Assembly: GCF_011369485.1 (NCBI RefSeq)
Contig: NZ_VXCA01000031.1
Span: 20,486 to 84,485, forward strand
From: Pseudomonas atagonensis
Lineage (GTDB): Bacteria > Pseudomonadota > Gammaproteobacteria > Pseudomonadales > Pseudomonadaceae
Direction of reading: 5' to 3'
DNA: 64,000 nucleotides
Shown here: piece by piece, positions 43,701 through 50,824 of the stretch
Layout: every line of letters starts with the position of its first letter
Numbering within the stretch: position 1 is the stretch's first letter
Program-made: the position numbers and the translations under genes
Notes under the pieces: generated by a model
Told to the model about the DNA's origin: nothing
What the model saw: the letters and a program-made list of their open reading frames with translations, nothing else
Databases searched by the model: none

Positions 43701-45544
43701 ACGTGATCGGGCCGGGCAAGGGACATGAAGGGCCACGGATTCTTTACACGCCTTACGCGGAACAGGTATTTCACGAATTCGAGCATGACGCCGGGCTGGT
43801 CGCCGCACTCAATGTGCCGGGCGAGTTGCAGAACTTGCTGCTGCGCAGACTGCCGGATACCCAGCAATCGGTGTTTCGCAGTCTGTTCAAGGCGAGTCTT
43901 GGCCAGTCCAGCGAAATCAGCCTGGCCGTCAACGCCCTGACCGGCAATGTGCTTCACACCTTGTTCAGCGATAACATCAAGGTGCTGAAACGCATGCTTG
44001 GCACCCAGACCCAAGCCGACGCACAGGCAGATTGGGAGGCGGTAAAACATCTGTTCACCCAGGGCATCCGCCAAGCCGCCACCCTGCTGCCGGGCAAACT
44101 CGCCTACCTGACCTTCCTCTGGCAGAGTTACAAGGACTTCAAAACCTCCGCCGATGCCCTGCAGGATCATCACTGGAAGCGTGCCTTGAAGGCTTTTATT
44201 GCCGGTGCCGTGCAAATGCTGTCGCTGGGCAGGCTGTCACTGGAAGAGCAAGCCGGGTCTGTCGCAACGAGCGCCATCAAGGAAAACCCGCAGCAACTGC
44301 CAGCACCACATTGGAAGGACATCCGCACAACCGCTGCGCTACGCACCGGGCTGCAACCTTTCGAGAGCACAGACGTTGCCCTCAAAGACCTCACCCACAA
44401 CGTGCAGGACGGCACTTACCGTCACTCCGTCAGCCAGCACACCTACGCGGCCATTGCCGGCAAGGTCTATCGCGTGGAACGACCGGGTGCGGTGTGGCGA
44501 CTGGTCAACGCGAAACTGCACGGGCCAACATTATGGAAAAACGCCAACACGCTGGTGCTGGATCCTGACCGGCACACGGTGCACTTTGGCAAGCTCGTGT
44601 CGAAAATGTACAACCGTTATGCCAATACCCGCGAGACTCGCATGGTGCTCAACATTGAGGCCCATGGCATGGAAGACATTCGCCGCCGGTATCCCGACAA
44701 GGCCCGGGCGCTGGTTCAGGCCATCGATCTGGCGCGTTACTACGCCTTCAACAGTTTGCATAATCTTGCCGAATACAAGATCGCTCTGCCCGGCACCCGC
44801 GTCGACACCTTCCTCAAAGCCTTCTTCGATGTGCCGACAATCGATGTCGACATCCTTGCCAGAATTACAAAGGCTATTGTGCCGATCTGCACCGCCCTGG
44901 TTGACCCCACGGATGAACTGATGAACACCGACCGCTTTGTGATCGGCTCAAACAAGTTTCGCCAGAGCAATTTCATTGCCTTCGTGCTCGATGACGACCA
45001 GGAGCGGAAAGTGCATTTCACCGAAGCATTTTTCGACCAGCAACTGGATTGGTACAAAGCCGGTTTGACTGAGCCGTTCAATGTCGACGGGCATGCACAG
45101 GCTTCAACCTTGATTCATGAATTTGCTCATCAGTGCGCCAAAGCCGTGGACATCGCTTCGCTGGAGGCCCGCCGCCCGTTCTCGGATCTGATTTCGACAG
45201 TGACCGGTTACGGCAGCGCCCTCAAACACAATCAGGAAACCTTTCAGCGTGAAGCGTTATCGATGGCGACACCGCGAGAGGAATTGTTTGCACGCTGGAA
45301 TCACAGCCTTCGCGAGTGGGTCAGCCTGGATGTCATTCCGGGGCTGGAGAGCGTCAGCGAAGAAATCCTCGACGCCACGCTGAGCCCGACCATTGAGGCC
45401 GCACGCAATGCGTTTTTTGATCAGCAGACGCCTTACGCCCGGGTGGAAACCATTTTGCGCAACGCCGATTCGATTGCGTTGTTGATTTGCCAGTTGGGCA
45501 GGCAACTCGATCCCGTGGTCAAGTCGCCCACTGTAACGCCCTGA
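40730..45544 (+). CDS. giant dermonecrotic-toxin-like protein with C-terminal zinc-protease motif
   Basis: A protein of about 1604 residues resembling the DUF6543/dermonecrotic-toxin-domain proteins of fluorescent pseudomonads. No signal peptide is present. Four diverged modules share a plan, PLAGSxLxS-(7-15 residues)-VVLYTPxxGxxxY or F, then a conserved LLxxLSLxExQ-type end. They lie at about 65-138, 359-424, 621-695 and 982-1050. A hydrophobic helical stretch lies at about 1135-1175. Near the C-terminus LIHEFAHQC places HExxH at 1463-1467, with possible third ligand Glu in QREALSMA downstream. This predicts a zinc metalloprotease effector. The ribosome site is weak and there is no chaperone or secretion gene beside it. 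Family assignment is from memory; the zinc site is inferred. Confidence 0.8.
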   Translation: MSEPAAPLLFAPVLNAPGLWKDLGKIHHLSTRDFQWLQHTKLATHALRSAQTPPMLTQRIVLNATGQTPVPLAGSFLLSHTPDDPGVVLYTPYDGIKKYASLETMQASLQKRLNDAGEDDDLLAFLSLSERKQWAASQAVQLTFTTIEGDLFDDQSSAIKNAQHLNAQAIIKEFKRLPALASLLDQALADLLKSDFSNLPNANVRVGFYREADASSDAAPASARHWLDSMSLGDAVLRFYRHQRWVPDHKHEFYASGSTPAGDQATWEQVVKTAASKLPALLFWQLEQYWNAPGELGSPRRAMFAKALQDQARAELMLRRESQIIDADQFETLHQLLRPATRAARRPTIETVHLWEHQPNAVELAGSLMISHANAYLYTPLQGLQVLKDYPDLKDTLLSKFSAAGHEDELYSLLSLEERQRFIGFDRPHVSGETISGEIFQVLLEKIITKQRQNIEYALQVFRHSDGAVDIHALFDKSLDIRPMLHERLSSVEADGRWSTRPVFHGGQLPSMVLAEKAAAAVKTYTDVETPLLNEFSKQPLDTVSAQRTYLEAMKPRLAHALFVGVRGEARFATLSGVLKERENALVETVFNADLAARNNRAALNGFLPDVWSLTLECSGEKVPLPLAHCVLITERGGLDNRHSGQVVLWTPAGGLEVFDNVNQARRSLSRRLLDSEQRLGLLENLAPSQHHFHRRYTLGPLRLIEGNVLHDRTQSAIDRFLDRCEHLRSRVNDATRVQAGLSALSKQLIETNLRRAAEYSRAIHRQQTLPAWLGMASREEQQTHLELLEQWAESVIDGKDYLHGIKPLTEYVEATLKSLLDARFPGSNLDPLHITITPNLALAGPAGNLAEFALNHVNVAQGTGFTVSSSSKTVLPTGLDQQAVRQLLLSLAIPATFVKTVVDLLSADDAAGKASKECFVRQLPWQLLQHAHALKLQQRLSVNGFDLIRQILDMPDGLARASVVGAHAQIYPLSLIKTVGAAAVEALGLYVIGPGKGHEGPRILYTPYAEQVFHEFEHDAGLVAALNVPGELQNLLLRRLPDTQQSVFRSLFKASLGQSSEISLAVNALTGNVLHTLFSDNIKVLKRMLGTQTQADAQADWEAVKHLFTQGIRQAATLLPGKLAYLTFLWQSYKDFKTSADALQDHHWKRALKAFIAGAVQMLSLGRLSLEEQAGSVATSAIKENPQQLPAPHWKDIRTTAALRTGLQPFESTDVALKDLTHNVQDGTYRHSVSQHTYAAIAGKVYRVERPGAVWRLVNAKLHGPTLWKNANTLVLDPDRHTVHFGKLVSKMYNRYANTRETRMVLNIEAHGMEDIRRRYPDKARALVQAIDLARYYAFNSLHNLAEYKIALPGTRVDTFLKAFFDVPTIDVDILARITKAIVPICTALVDPTDELMNTDRFVIGSNKFRQSNFIAFVLDDDQERKVHFTEAFFDQQLDWYKAGLTEPFNVDGHAQASTLIHEFAHQCAKAVDIASLEARRPFSDLISTVTGYGSALKHNQETFQREALSMATPREELFARWNHSLREWVSLDVIPGLESVSEEILDATLSPTIEAARNAFFDQQTPYARVETILRNADSIALLICQLGRQLDPVVKSPTVTP

Positions 45545-45552
45545 AAAACGGA

Positions 45553-45583
45553 AAAAGCGCAGGCCTTTGCGGGCCTGCGCTTT
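45553..45583. terminator. bidirectional terminator, toxin-like and PepSY genes
   Basis: AAAGCGCAGGCC pairs with GGCCTGCGCTTT around TTTGCG, between convergent genes. Confidence 0.88.
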
Positions 45584-45602
45584 GCGAATTTGCCTGAGCA
45601 GA

Positions 45603-45872
45603 TCAGTCTTTCTGGTCTCTCAGGACGTTACCCGACGCACCGTCAATGCGGAACTCGTAGACCATGCCGTCAGCCTTGCGCCCTTCGCCTTTCCAGTAGC
45701 CGTCGTTGTCCGCTTCGATCTCGTAGACTTCGACATACCCGGCCTTGGTCTTGACGATTTCGATGGCTTTCTCAATCGTGATCCAGCCCGCTCCGGGCCG
45801 ATCCGCCAATGCCACACCGGCACTGAGCAAGCTTGCAGCAGTCATCGTGGCGATTAAGGTTCTTTTGATCAT
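45603..45872 (-). CDS. PepSY domain periplasmic protein
   Basis: Exported protein of 89 residues. The signal peptide (MIKRTLIATMTAASLLSAGVALA) is followed by a single PepSY unit: ITIEKAIEIVKTKAG, then VYEIEADNDGYWKGEGRKADG, then YEFRIDGASGNVLRDQKD. Stand-alone PepSY proteins are thought to restrain proteases or sense envelope conditions. GGAGTGAAAAA lies just ahead of the ATG; the frame is open upstream but has no signal there. It is divergent from the FecR-type gene. Confidence 0.9.
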   Translation of the reverse strand: MIKRTLIATMTAASLLSAGVALADRPGAGWITIEKAIEIVKTKAGYVEVYEIEADNDGYWKGEGRKADGMVYEFRIDGASGNVLRDQKD

Positions 45873-46023
45873 TTTTTCACTCCATTTGTGGATAGTGTTC
45901 ATTCGCGTCCTGCTTTTTGGGCGCCTGAGGAAAAAATAAGTTCCACCTTGATGGTTAATTGCCATGAGCGAGTTCTCGTCAGGACGCCCTCAAGGTTAGA
46001 ATGTGCGAAATCAGGACGAGTCA

Positions 46024-47025
46024 ATGACCCAAGACACCCTCTCGGAAGCCGAATACGATGCGATCACCGATGCCGCCGCGCATTGGTGCATGCGTCTGCA
46101 CGCCGCCGACTGCACGGACGAAGAACGTCGCGCGTTCGAACAGTGGCACGCAGAACATCCGCTTCATGCTTTCGAATACGAAGCCATGCTGGAAATCTGG
46201 GACGTTGCCGAACATTTGCCACGCCCGGAATCCGCCGTCGTCACGGCAATCAAACCGGCGCCGCGCAAGTGGCAGCAATATGCCGTAGCCGCCGGGGTCT
46301 GCGCACTGGCCGTGCCGCTCGCCGCGGTGATCGGCTGGAACATGGGCTGGGTACCCAACAGTTATCAGCGTTTCGAAGCCACTGACAGCGTCCGTCACGT
46401 CACACTGAGCGATGGCAGCCAGCTCGAACTCAACCTCAACACCGCAGTGACCTTCAGCAATTACAAAGATGAACGGCGCGTCACCCTGAAACATGGCGAA
46501 GCGTTTTTTGAAGTCAGTCACGACGCCAGCCACCCGTTCATCGTGCGTGCCGGCGAAGGCAAGATCCGCGTGACCGGCACTCGCTTCAACGTGTGGATGT
46601 ATGAAGATCAAGTGCGGGTCAACCTGATCGAAGGCTCGGTACTGGTCAGCAGCAACGCCGCTTTGCCCGGCGATGGCCTGCGCCTCGGCCCGTCGATGCA
46701 GGCGCGCTACCGTCACGGCGATTACATGCCGCAAATCAACCAGACCTACCCCAACGACAACGCACTCGCGTGGCGTAGCGGCAAACTGGTGCTGGATAAC
46801 CTGGCATTGAATGAAGCACTGCCGTTGATCAACCGCTACCTGAGCAAGCCGCTGCAACTGGCGGACAGCACTACCGGTGCGATTCGGGTCGGCGGCATCT
46901 ACAACATCAAGGAACTGAACAACCTTGTGAGTTCTCTGCCCAAGGTGCTGCCGGTCTATCTGACCCGCAACAAGGAAGGCAACCCGGTCATCAACTCGAT
47001 GCCGGTACAACCCTCAAAAAGCTGA
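46024..47025 (+). CDS. FecR-type anti-sigma/sigma regulator
   Basis: Single-span membrane regulator of 333 residues. The cytoplasmic N-terminal DUF4880 segment carries HWCMRLHAADCTDEERRAFEQWHAEHPLHAFEY. One helix lies at about 84-105, and the FecR periplasmic domain follows: VTLSDGSQLELNLNTAVTF, RVTLKHGEAFFEVSHDASHPF and VRVNLIEGSVLVSS. A final STN-like segment (LNEALPLINRYLSKPLQLADSTTGAIRVGGIY) ends it. FecR proteins normally lie directly behind an ECF sigma gene and near a TonB receptor. Neither is adjacent here; the 151 bases upstream cannot hold a sigma factor. It is convergent with pvdQ. Confidence 0.92.
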   Translation: MTQDTLSEAEYDAITDAAAHWCMRLHAADCTDEERRAFEQWHAEHPLHAFEYEAMLEIWDVAEHLPRPESAVVTAIKPAPRKWQQYAVAAGVCALAVPLAAVIGWNMGWVPNSYQRFEATDSVRHVTLSDGSQLELNLNTAVTFSNYKDERRVTLKHGEAFFEVSHDASHPFIVRAGEGKIRVTGTRFNVWMYEDQVRVNLIEGSVLVSSNAALPGDGLRLGPSMQARYRHGDYMPQINQTYPNDNALAWRSGKLVLDNLALNEALPLINRYLSKPLQLADSTTGAIRVGGIYNIKELNNLVSSLPKVLPVYLTRNKEGNPVINSMPVQPSKS

Positions 47026-47057
47026 AGACCGCCCCCCTTGCGGGTTGCGGCCTTCAG
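47022..47057. terminator. hairpin between the FecR and pvdQ genes
   Basis: CTGAAG-CCGC and GCGG-CTTCAG arms with one mismatch, around a C-rich loop. It has no T run, so it is a weak or Rho-assisted stop. Confidence 0.5.
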
Positions 47058-47080
47058 TATTGACCCAGGCGTGAGGCGTT

Positions 47081-49426
47081 TTATTGCGCCGCCACCTTCC
47101 CGCTCTTGTCCAGCGACTCACGCACCGTTTGCAACTGATACTGCGGATCAGCCTTGATCTGCTGCTCGGTAAACGGCAGCACACTCCACTGCTTTTTCGA
47201 GAACGCCTCGGTCTGATCCCGCGAGTATTTCGACGCCGGATCACTGGACAGCGAGAACGCCAGCAAACCCTGCGCGTGTGGCCCTTTCTCATCGAACGTG
47301 ACCACTTGCAGGTAGCTGGTGCCACTGACCACTTCCAGCTTGCCGTCTTCGCGCGGCACGCTCTGGATTGCGTTGTAAATGCCCAGCGTCGCCGGGCCGC
47401 CATGAATCGGCGTCTGCTGACCGCCGCTGCTGACCACTTGCACATCGCCCCACCGGGTGTCAGCGGTCAGGCCCATTTTTGCGCCGGTCGCCGCCGACGC
47501 CAGCATCGCCTCGCGCACAGCCTTGGTCACCTCGGGTTGCTCGACCGCCAGACCGCGCGGCGTGTGCTGCGCATCCTTGGGGTCGAATGCCACACGCCAG
47601 ACATCCGGCGCTTCCTGCAACACCTGCATGATGTTCTGGAAGTGGATCAGCCCGGCGCCGGAGTTCAGGTCGGCGTGGCCATCCCAGTTTTTCAGGCTGA
47701 CGCACACCGGTTTCAGCACCGCCGCATCAGTGCCCAGGTCAGACGCGCAGAACTTCAGCAAATCCGGCACTACTTGCGTGGCCAGATACACCTGATCGTC
47801 CATGACCATGTGCTGCAGATCGGCGACCGTCAGCGGGCCTTTCTTGCCCAGTGAAGCCAGGCGCTCCAGGGCAAAACGCGAGCGCATGCCCAGCGGTTGG
47901 CCGTCCTGACTGATCAGCGGTGAGAACCCGGTCAGTGGTTGCGCCGGATTGGCCAGCCACGCGGAATCGTTGGAATGCTGGACGAAGTCTTTGCGCAACA
48001 ATTGTGGCAACTGACTGGAGGCATAAATGCCCTGCTGCGCGGCTTGCGGATCGATGTCCCAGGCACAACCGCTGTTGGAACCGTCCAGCACAATCATGCG
48101 CAGACCGGCACGCGGATCACTGCACTTGGCCAGTTTCTCGGCGCTGACGTTGGGCACCACCGACAGGTTCATGTACAAGGTCTGCCCCTTGTCATCCACA
48201 GCCAGTGTGTTGACCCACGGGATGCCCTGGATTGTGTGCACCGAATCCTGCAGATCCTTGAGGCTGGACGCCTGATTCATCGAGTACCACTGTTTCAGCA
48301 CACGATCGTTGTCGAGGTTGGCATCGCGCAGGCTGTAGGCGTAATGATGGTCCCAGTCGAGCTTGCCCGGCCACTGCACAATCGGACCGAACTGCGAGCT
48401 GTAGACGTCACGGGACACCGCGACCACTTGGCCATCGGCCTGTTTGACCTGAACGCTGACGGACTGCTTGCTCAGTGGCAGCGATTTGCCGTCCAGCAGA
48501 TAACGCGTCGGATCCTTAGGATCGAGTTGCAGACGATAAAGGGTGAAATGCTTTGACGAATCAACGGTGTGAGTCCAGGCCAGGTGCTGGTTAAAGCCAA
48601 TGTTGATCATCGGCAGACCGGGCAAGGCCGCGCCCATCACGTCGAGCTTGCCGGGGATGGTCAGGTGCATCTGATAAAAACGCATGCCGCCGACCCACGG
48701 AAAATGCGGATTGGCCAGTAACATCCCGCGCCCGTTGAACGAGCGCTCGCTGCCCACCGCCACCGCATTGCTGCCACGGTCGAGGGCAAAACGCTGGATG
48801 CGCGCGTCGGCCAGTTGATAGGCCTGCGAGTCGTGTTCGAGTTGCGCCGTGGCTTGTGGAGGTGTAGCCCCCGCCAATGCTTCGGCGAACTGGCCGACAC
48901 CGCCCTCGACTAACAGACGTCGGGTCAGTTTGACCAGGTCTTCAGCGGCGATATCACGCACCCACTCGCCCTGGCATTGCTGAGGCAGGCCTCGCTGACG
49001 GCGCTCGGCAAGCGACTGGTTGTAGCCAGCGGCATAGCCTTCAACCAAATCGCGCACCTCCCGAGATTGCGCCTGCCAGAAGGTTTGTACTGCTTGAGGC
49101 GTGTTGAGCCAGGTGAAGAACAGGTCGCTGACCTTGTTCTCGCGCTGTTCGACGGTCATCTGATCCGGGCCGAAGTAGCGCGAGCGCTGGCCGTTGACGG
49201 TGACGATTTCGTTGGCCAACAGGCACAGATTGTCCTGCGCGTAGGCATAACCGATGCCGAAACCCAGACCCCGTTCGTCCGGCGCACTGATGTGCGGCAC
49301 GCCAAAGGCAGTGCGGCGAATGTCAGCGCTGGCCTGGCCTGACGGGCTCAACGCTTGCGCTGAAACGCTGAAGCCGAGAAACAAGCCGGCAAGACTCAGT
49401 CCGGTTAACTGTCTGGAAATAATCAC
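47081..49426 (-). CDS. pvdQ: PvdQ-type acylase (pyoverdine maturation, AHL acylase)
   Basis: Periplasmic Ntn-hydrolase of 781 residues, close to the 762 of P. aeruginosa PvdQ. It removes the myristoyl or related acyl chain from pyoverdine precursors and can cleave long-chain acyl-homoserine lactones. The signal peptide ends near SAQA. The alpha chain has ADIRRTAFGVPHISAPDERGLGFGIGYAYAQDN. The self-cleavage site and nucleophile are in LDRGSNAVAVG, with Ser219 of the precursor beginning the beta chain. Oxyanion and substrate residues are in TVDSSKHFTLYRL. I use a GTG with AGGGGCGAG ahead of it; the frame is open 35 codons upstream without a signal peptide. Confidence 0.92.
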   Translation of the reverse strand: MIISRQLTGLSLAGLFLGFSVSAQALSPSGQASADIRRTAFGVPHISAPDERGLGFGIGYAYAQDNLCLLANEIVTVNGQRSRYFGPDQMTVEQRENKVSDLFFTWLNTPQAVQTFWQAQSREVRDLVEGYAAGYNQSLAERRQRGLPQQCQGEWVRDIAAEDLVKLTRRLLVEGGVGQFAEALAGATPPQATAQLEHDSQAYQLADARIQRFALDRGSNAVAVGSERSFNGRGMLLANPHFPWVGGMRFYQMHLTIPGKLDVMGAALPGLPMINIGFNQHLAWTHTVDSSKHFTLYRLQLDPKDPTRYLLDGKSLPLSKQSVSVQVKQADGQVVAVSRDVYSSQFGPIVQWPGKLDWDHHYAYSLRDANLDNDRVLKQWYSMNQASSLKDLQDSVHTIQGIPWVNTLAVDDKGQTLYMNLSVVPNVSAEKLAKCSDPRAGLRMIVLDGSNSGCAWDIDPQAAQQGIYASSQLPQLLRKDFVQHSNDSAWLANPAQPLTGFSPLISQDGQPLGMRSRFALERLASLGKKGPLTVADLQHMVMDDQVYLATQVVPDLLKFCASDLGTDAAVLKPVCVSLKNWDGHADLNSGAGLIHFQNIMQVLQEAPDVWRVAFDPKDAQHTPRGLAVEQPEVTKAVREAMLASAATGAKMGLTADTRWGDVQVVSSGGQQTPIHGGPATLGIYNAIQSVPREDGKLEVVSGTSYLQVVTFDEKGPHAQGLLAFSLSSDPASKYSRDQTEAFSKKQWSVLPFTEQQIKADPQYQLQTVRESLDKSGKVAAQ

Positions 49427-49728
49427 GCTCGCCCCTGTTCGAAAAATGAAGAACGCTTCCGGCGCGCCACTCATGCGTAAAGCGCAACCACCGGAGCCGA
49501 TCTTGAAAGACGCCCATGCGTCCGCGCGCAATGAGCCTTTCAGAGAAACGAGTGCGGGAAAAAAAATTTAGACCGGAAAACACCGATCCTGAGCGGGGAT
49601 GACGCGGAAAGAACGAATCGACGACAAATTTTCTACATTTTTCCTTTCATGATTTGTCGAGCTGAAACGTCTTGTTTAGAGAGCGTAAAAAAACCTTTCC
49701 TGATCAGGCTCTGAAAAGGAGTAACCAC
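49427..49728. promoter_or_regulatory. divergent pvdQ and Fur-like promoter region
   Basis: These 302 bases contain no gene I trust. They hold a possible iron-starvation box on the minus strand near 49548-49570 and a dyad CGACAAAT/ATTTGTCG (about 49622 and 49652, 22-base centre). The right half is AT-rich. Confidence 0.5.
49548..49570 (-). promoter_or_regulatory. possible PvdS (iron-starvation) promoter of pvdQ
   Basis: On the minus strand TAAAT is followed after 15 bases by CGT. The known PvdS consensus is TAAAT-N16-CGT, so the spacing is one short. It lies about 120 bases upstream of the pvdQ start, a reasonable distance. Confidence 0.4.
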
Positions 49729-50106
49729 ATGTACAACTCGCAACTACCAACGGACGGTAGCCCGGCGCCACAAGGAGCATCCATGGGTTCTCACGCCAGC
49801 GATTTCGGACACCGTGTCGACCGCCACGGCAATGAGCGCATCCGGTTGCTGCTAAAAAGTTTTGGCCTGCGCACCAGCCTGATTCGCCTCAAAGTGATCG
49901 ACGCGTTGCTGATGGCCGCCCAAGGCGATCGCCGCCTCGGTGTGCGTGGCGTACACAGTCAATTGCTCGACCTGGACATCCCGCTGTCATTTCTCAGCGT
50001 GCGCGAAGTGCTCAAGCGTCTGTGTGCCGAAGGTGTGGTCACCTTCAACGCCGACAAGAGCTACAGCCTGCATCCGCAGGCTGCCGCCGTGCTCAATAAC
50101 GACTGA
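49729..50106 (+). CDS. short Fur-like DNA-binding protein (PA2384-like)
   Basis: A 125-residue protein with only the winged-helix part of a Fur-type regulator: RIRLLLKSFGLRTSLIRLKVIDALLMAAQ is the first helices, RGVHSQLLDLDIPLSFLSVREVLKRLCAEGVVTFNADKSYSLH the recognition helix and wing. The metal-binding dimerisation half and its His/Cys ligands are absent. In P. aeruginosa an iron-responsive protein of this kind (PA2384, as I recall) also neighbours pvdQ, so the context is conserved. AAAAGGA precedes the ATG. It probably links iron status to gene control, but the mechanism is unclear. Confidence 0.8.
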   Translation: MYNSQLPTDGSPAPQGASMGSHASDFGHRVDRHGNERIRLLLKSFGLRTSLIRLKVIDALLMAAQGDRRLGVRGVHSQLLDLDIPLSFLSVREVLKRLCAEGVVTFNADKSYSLHPQAAAVLNND

Positions 50107-50124
50107 AGCGTGCGCCCGTCGCCG

Positions 50125-50313
50125 TCAAGGCTTGACCTTGCGGCGCATCACGCCGTTGATCACCACCACGACCACCGCCACACCGATGGCGATGTACTGG
50201 AACATCTTCTCGCTGAGCATGCCGGCGTTTTGCAGCCATGACAGGCTGAGCATGATTGCCAATACCGACACGGCGATCAGAATCGAGTATTTCAAGCGTT
50301 GCTTCTGGGTCAT
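50125..50313 (-). CDS. small inner-membrane protein, unknown
   Basis: A 62-residue protein with two hydrophobic helices (about 9-27 and 38-56) joined by NAGMLSEKMFQ, and a basic tail RRKVKP, so both ends face the cytoplasm. AGGAACC stands ahead of the ATG. It is convergent with the Fur-like gene. Similar two-helix proteins are common in pseudomonads and are usually unassigned. No function can be given. Confidence 0.7.
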   Translation of the reverse strand: MTQKQRLKYSILIAVSVLAIMLSLSWLQNAGMLSEKMFQYIAIGVAVVVVVINGVMRRKVKP

Positions 50314-50472
50314 TGCGGGTTCCTGAAACGTTGGAATGTATCCGGTTTGTATCGATTTTCATGCCATGCACATACCGTTTCACGGGGATGCGCGGCGACT
50401 CTCGGGGTCTCATGTTACAGCCGCTGAAGGGCTTTGGCTTACTCGGCGGCAATAACCATGAGGATTTTTGAA

Positions 50473-50610
50473 ATGTTACGTCGAATCACTTGGCTGATTC
50501 CTGTTCTGGCCCTGCTCACCCTCAGTGGCTGCATTATTTTCCCCCACGGTGGCTGGCATGACGATCACCATCGTTATTATCAGCCTGGCCCGGGTTACTA
50601 CCATCGTTAA
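50473..50610 (+). CDS. tiny His/Tyr-rich lipoprotein
   Basis: A 45-residue lipoprotein: MLRRITWLIPVLALLTLSGC is a full lipoprotein signal with lipobox LSGC at about 17-20. The mature peptide is only 26 residues and is very rich in His, Tyr, Pro and Gly (PHGGWHDDHHRYY, then PGPGYYHR). GAGG stands about 11 bases before the ATG, and a good terminator follows, so it is an independent small gene. Two other ATG codons are out of frame. The His cluster could bind metal, but that is speculation. Confidence 0.75.
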   Translation: MLRRITWLIPVLALLTLSGCIIFPHGGWHDDHHRYYQPGPGYYHR

Positions 50611-50633
50611 CATCAACTTTCACACGTTTGAAT

Positions 50634-50660
50634 AATGCCCACCCTTGCGTGGGCATTTTT
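50634..50660 (+). terminator. terminator of the tiny lipoprotein gene
   Basis: AATGCCCAC-CCTTGC-GTGGGCATTTTT hairpin with T run. It isolates the following operon from upstream transcription. Confidence 0.9.
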
Positions 50661-50824
50661 GTTTCTGGTGCCGTCCGGACAGAAACTTTTGAAAATAACT
50701 TTCTAAGTTGTTAAACACCCTGAAAATATTTGAAATCTGCTGTCGCAGCAAAGCGTTAGTTAATAAAACACTTTGCACTTAGGCTCATCCGCTCTTCTTC
50801 AATATTGAAAAGACCAGGATGTCC
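50661..50824 (+). promoter_or_regulatory. upstream region of the lux-like operon
   Basis: This 164-base AT-rich stretch must contain the operon promoter because a terminator precedes it. TTGAAA occurs near 50730, but no -10 box stands at a proper distance. I could not identify a known operator. Confidence 0.4.

Noticed and set aside
40730..45544. Tc/Mcf-type insecticidal toxin or Rhs/CDI protein
   Set aside because: No YD repeats, RHS core, TcB/TcC partner, hemagglutinin repeats or TpsB gene are visible. The resemblance to dermonecrotic-toxin-domain giants is better.
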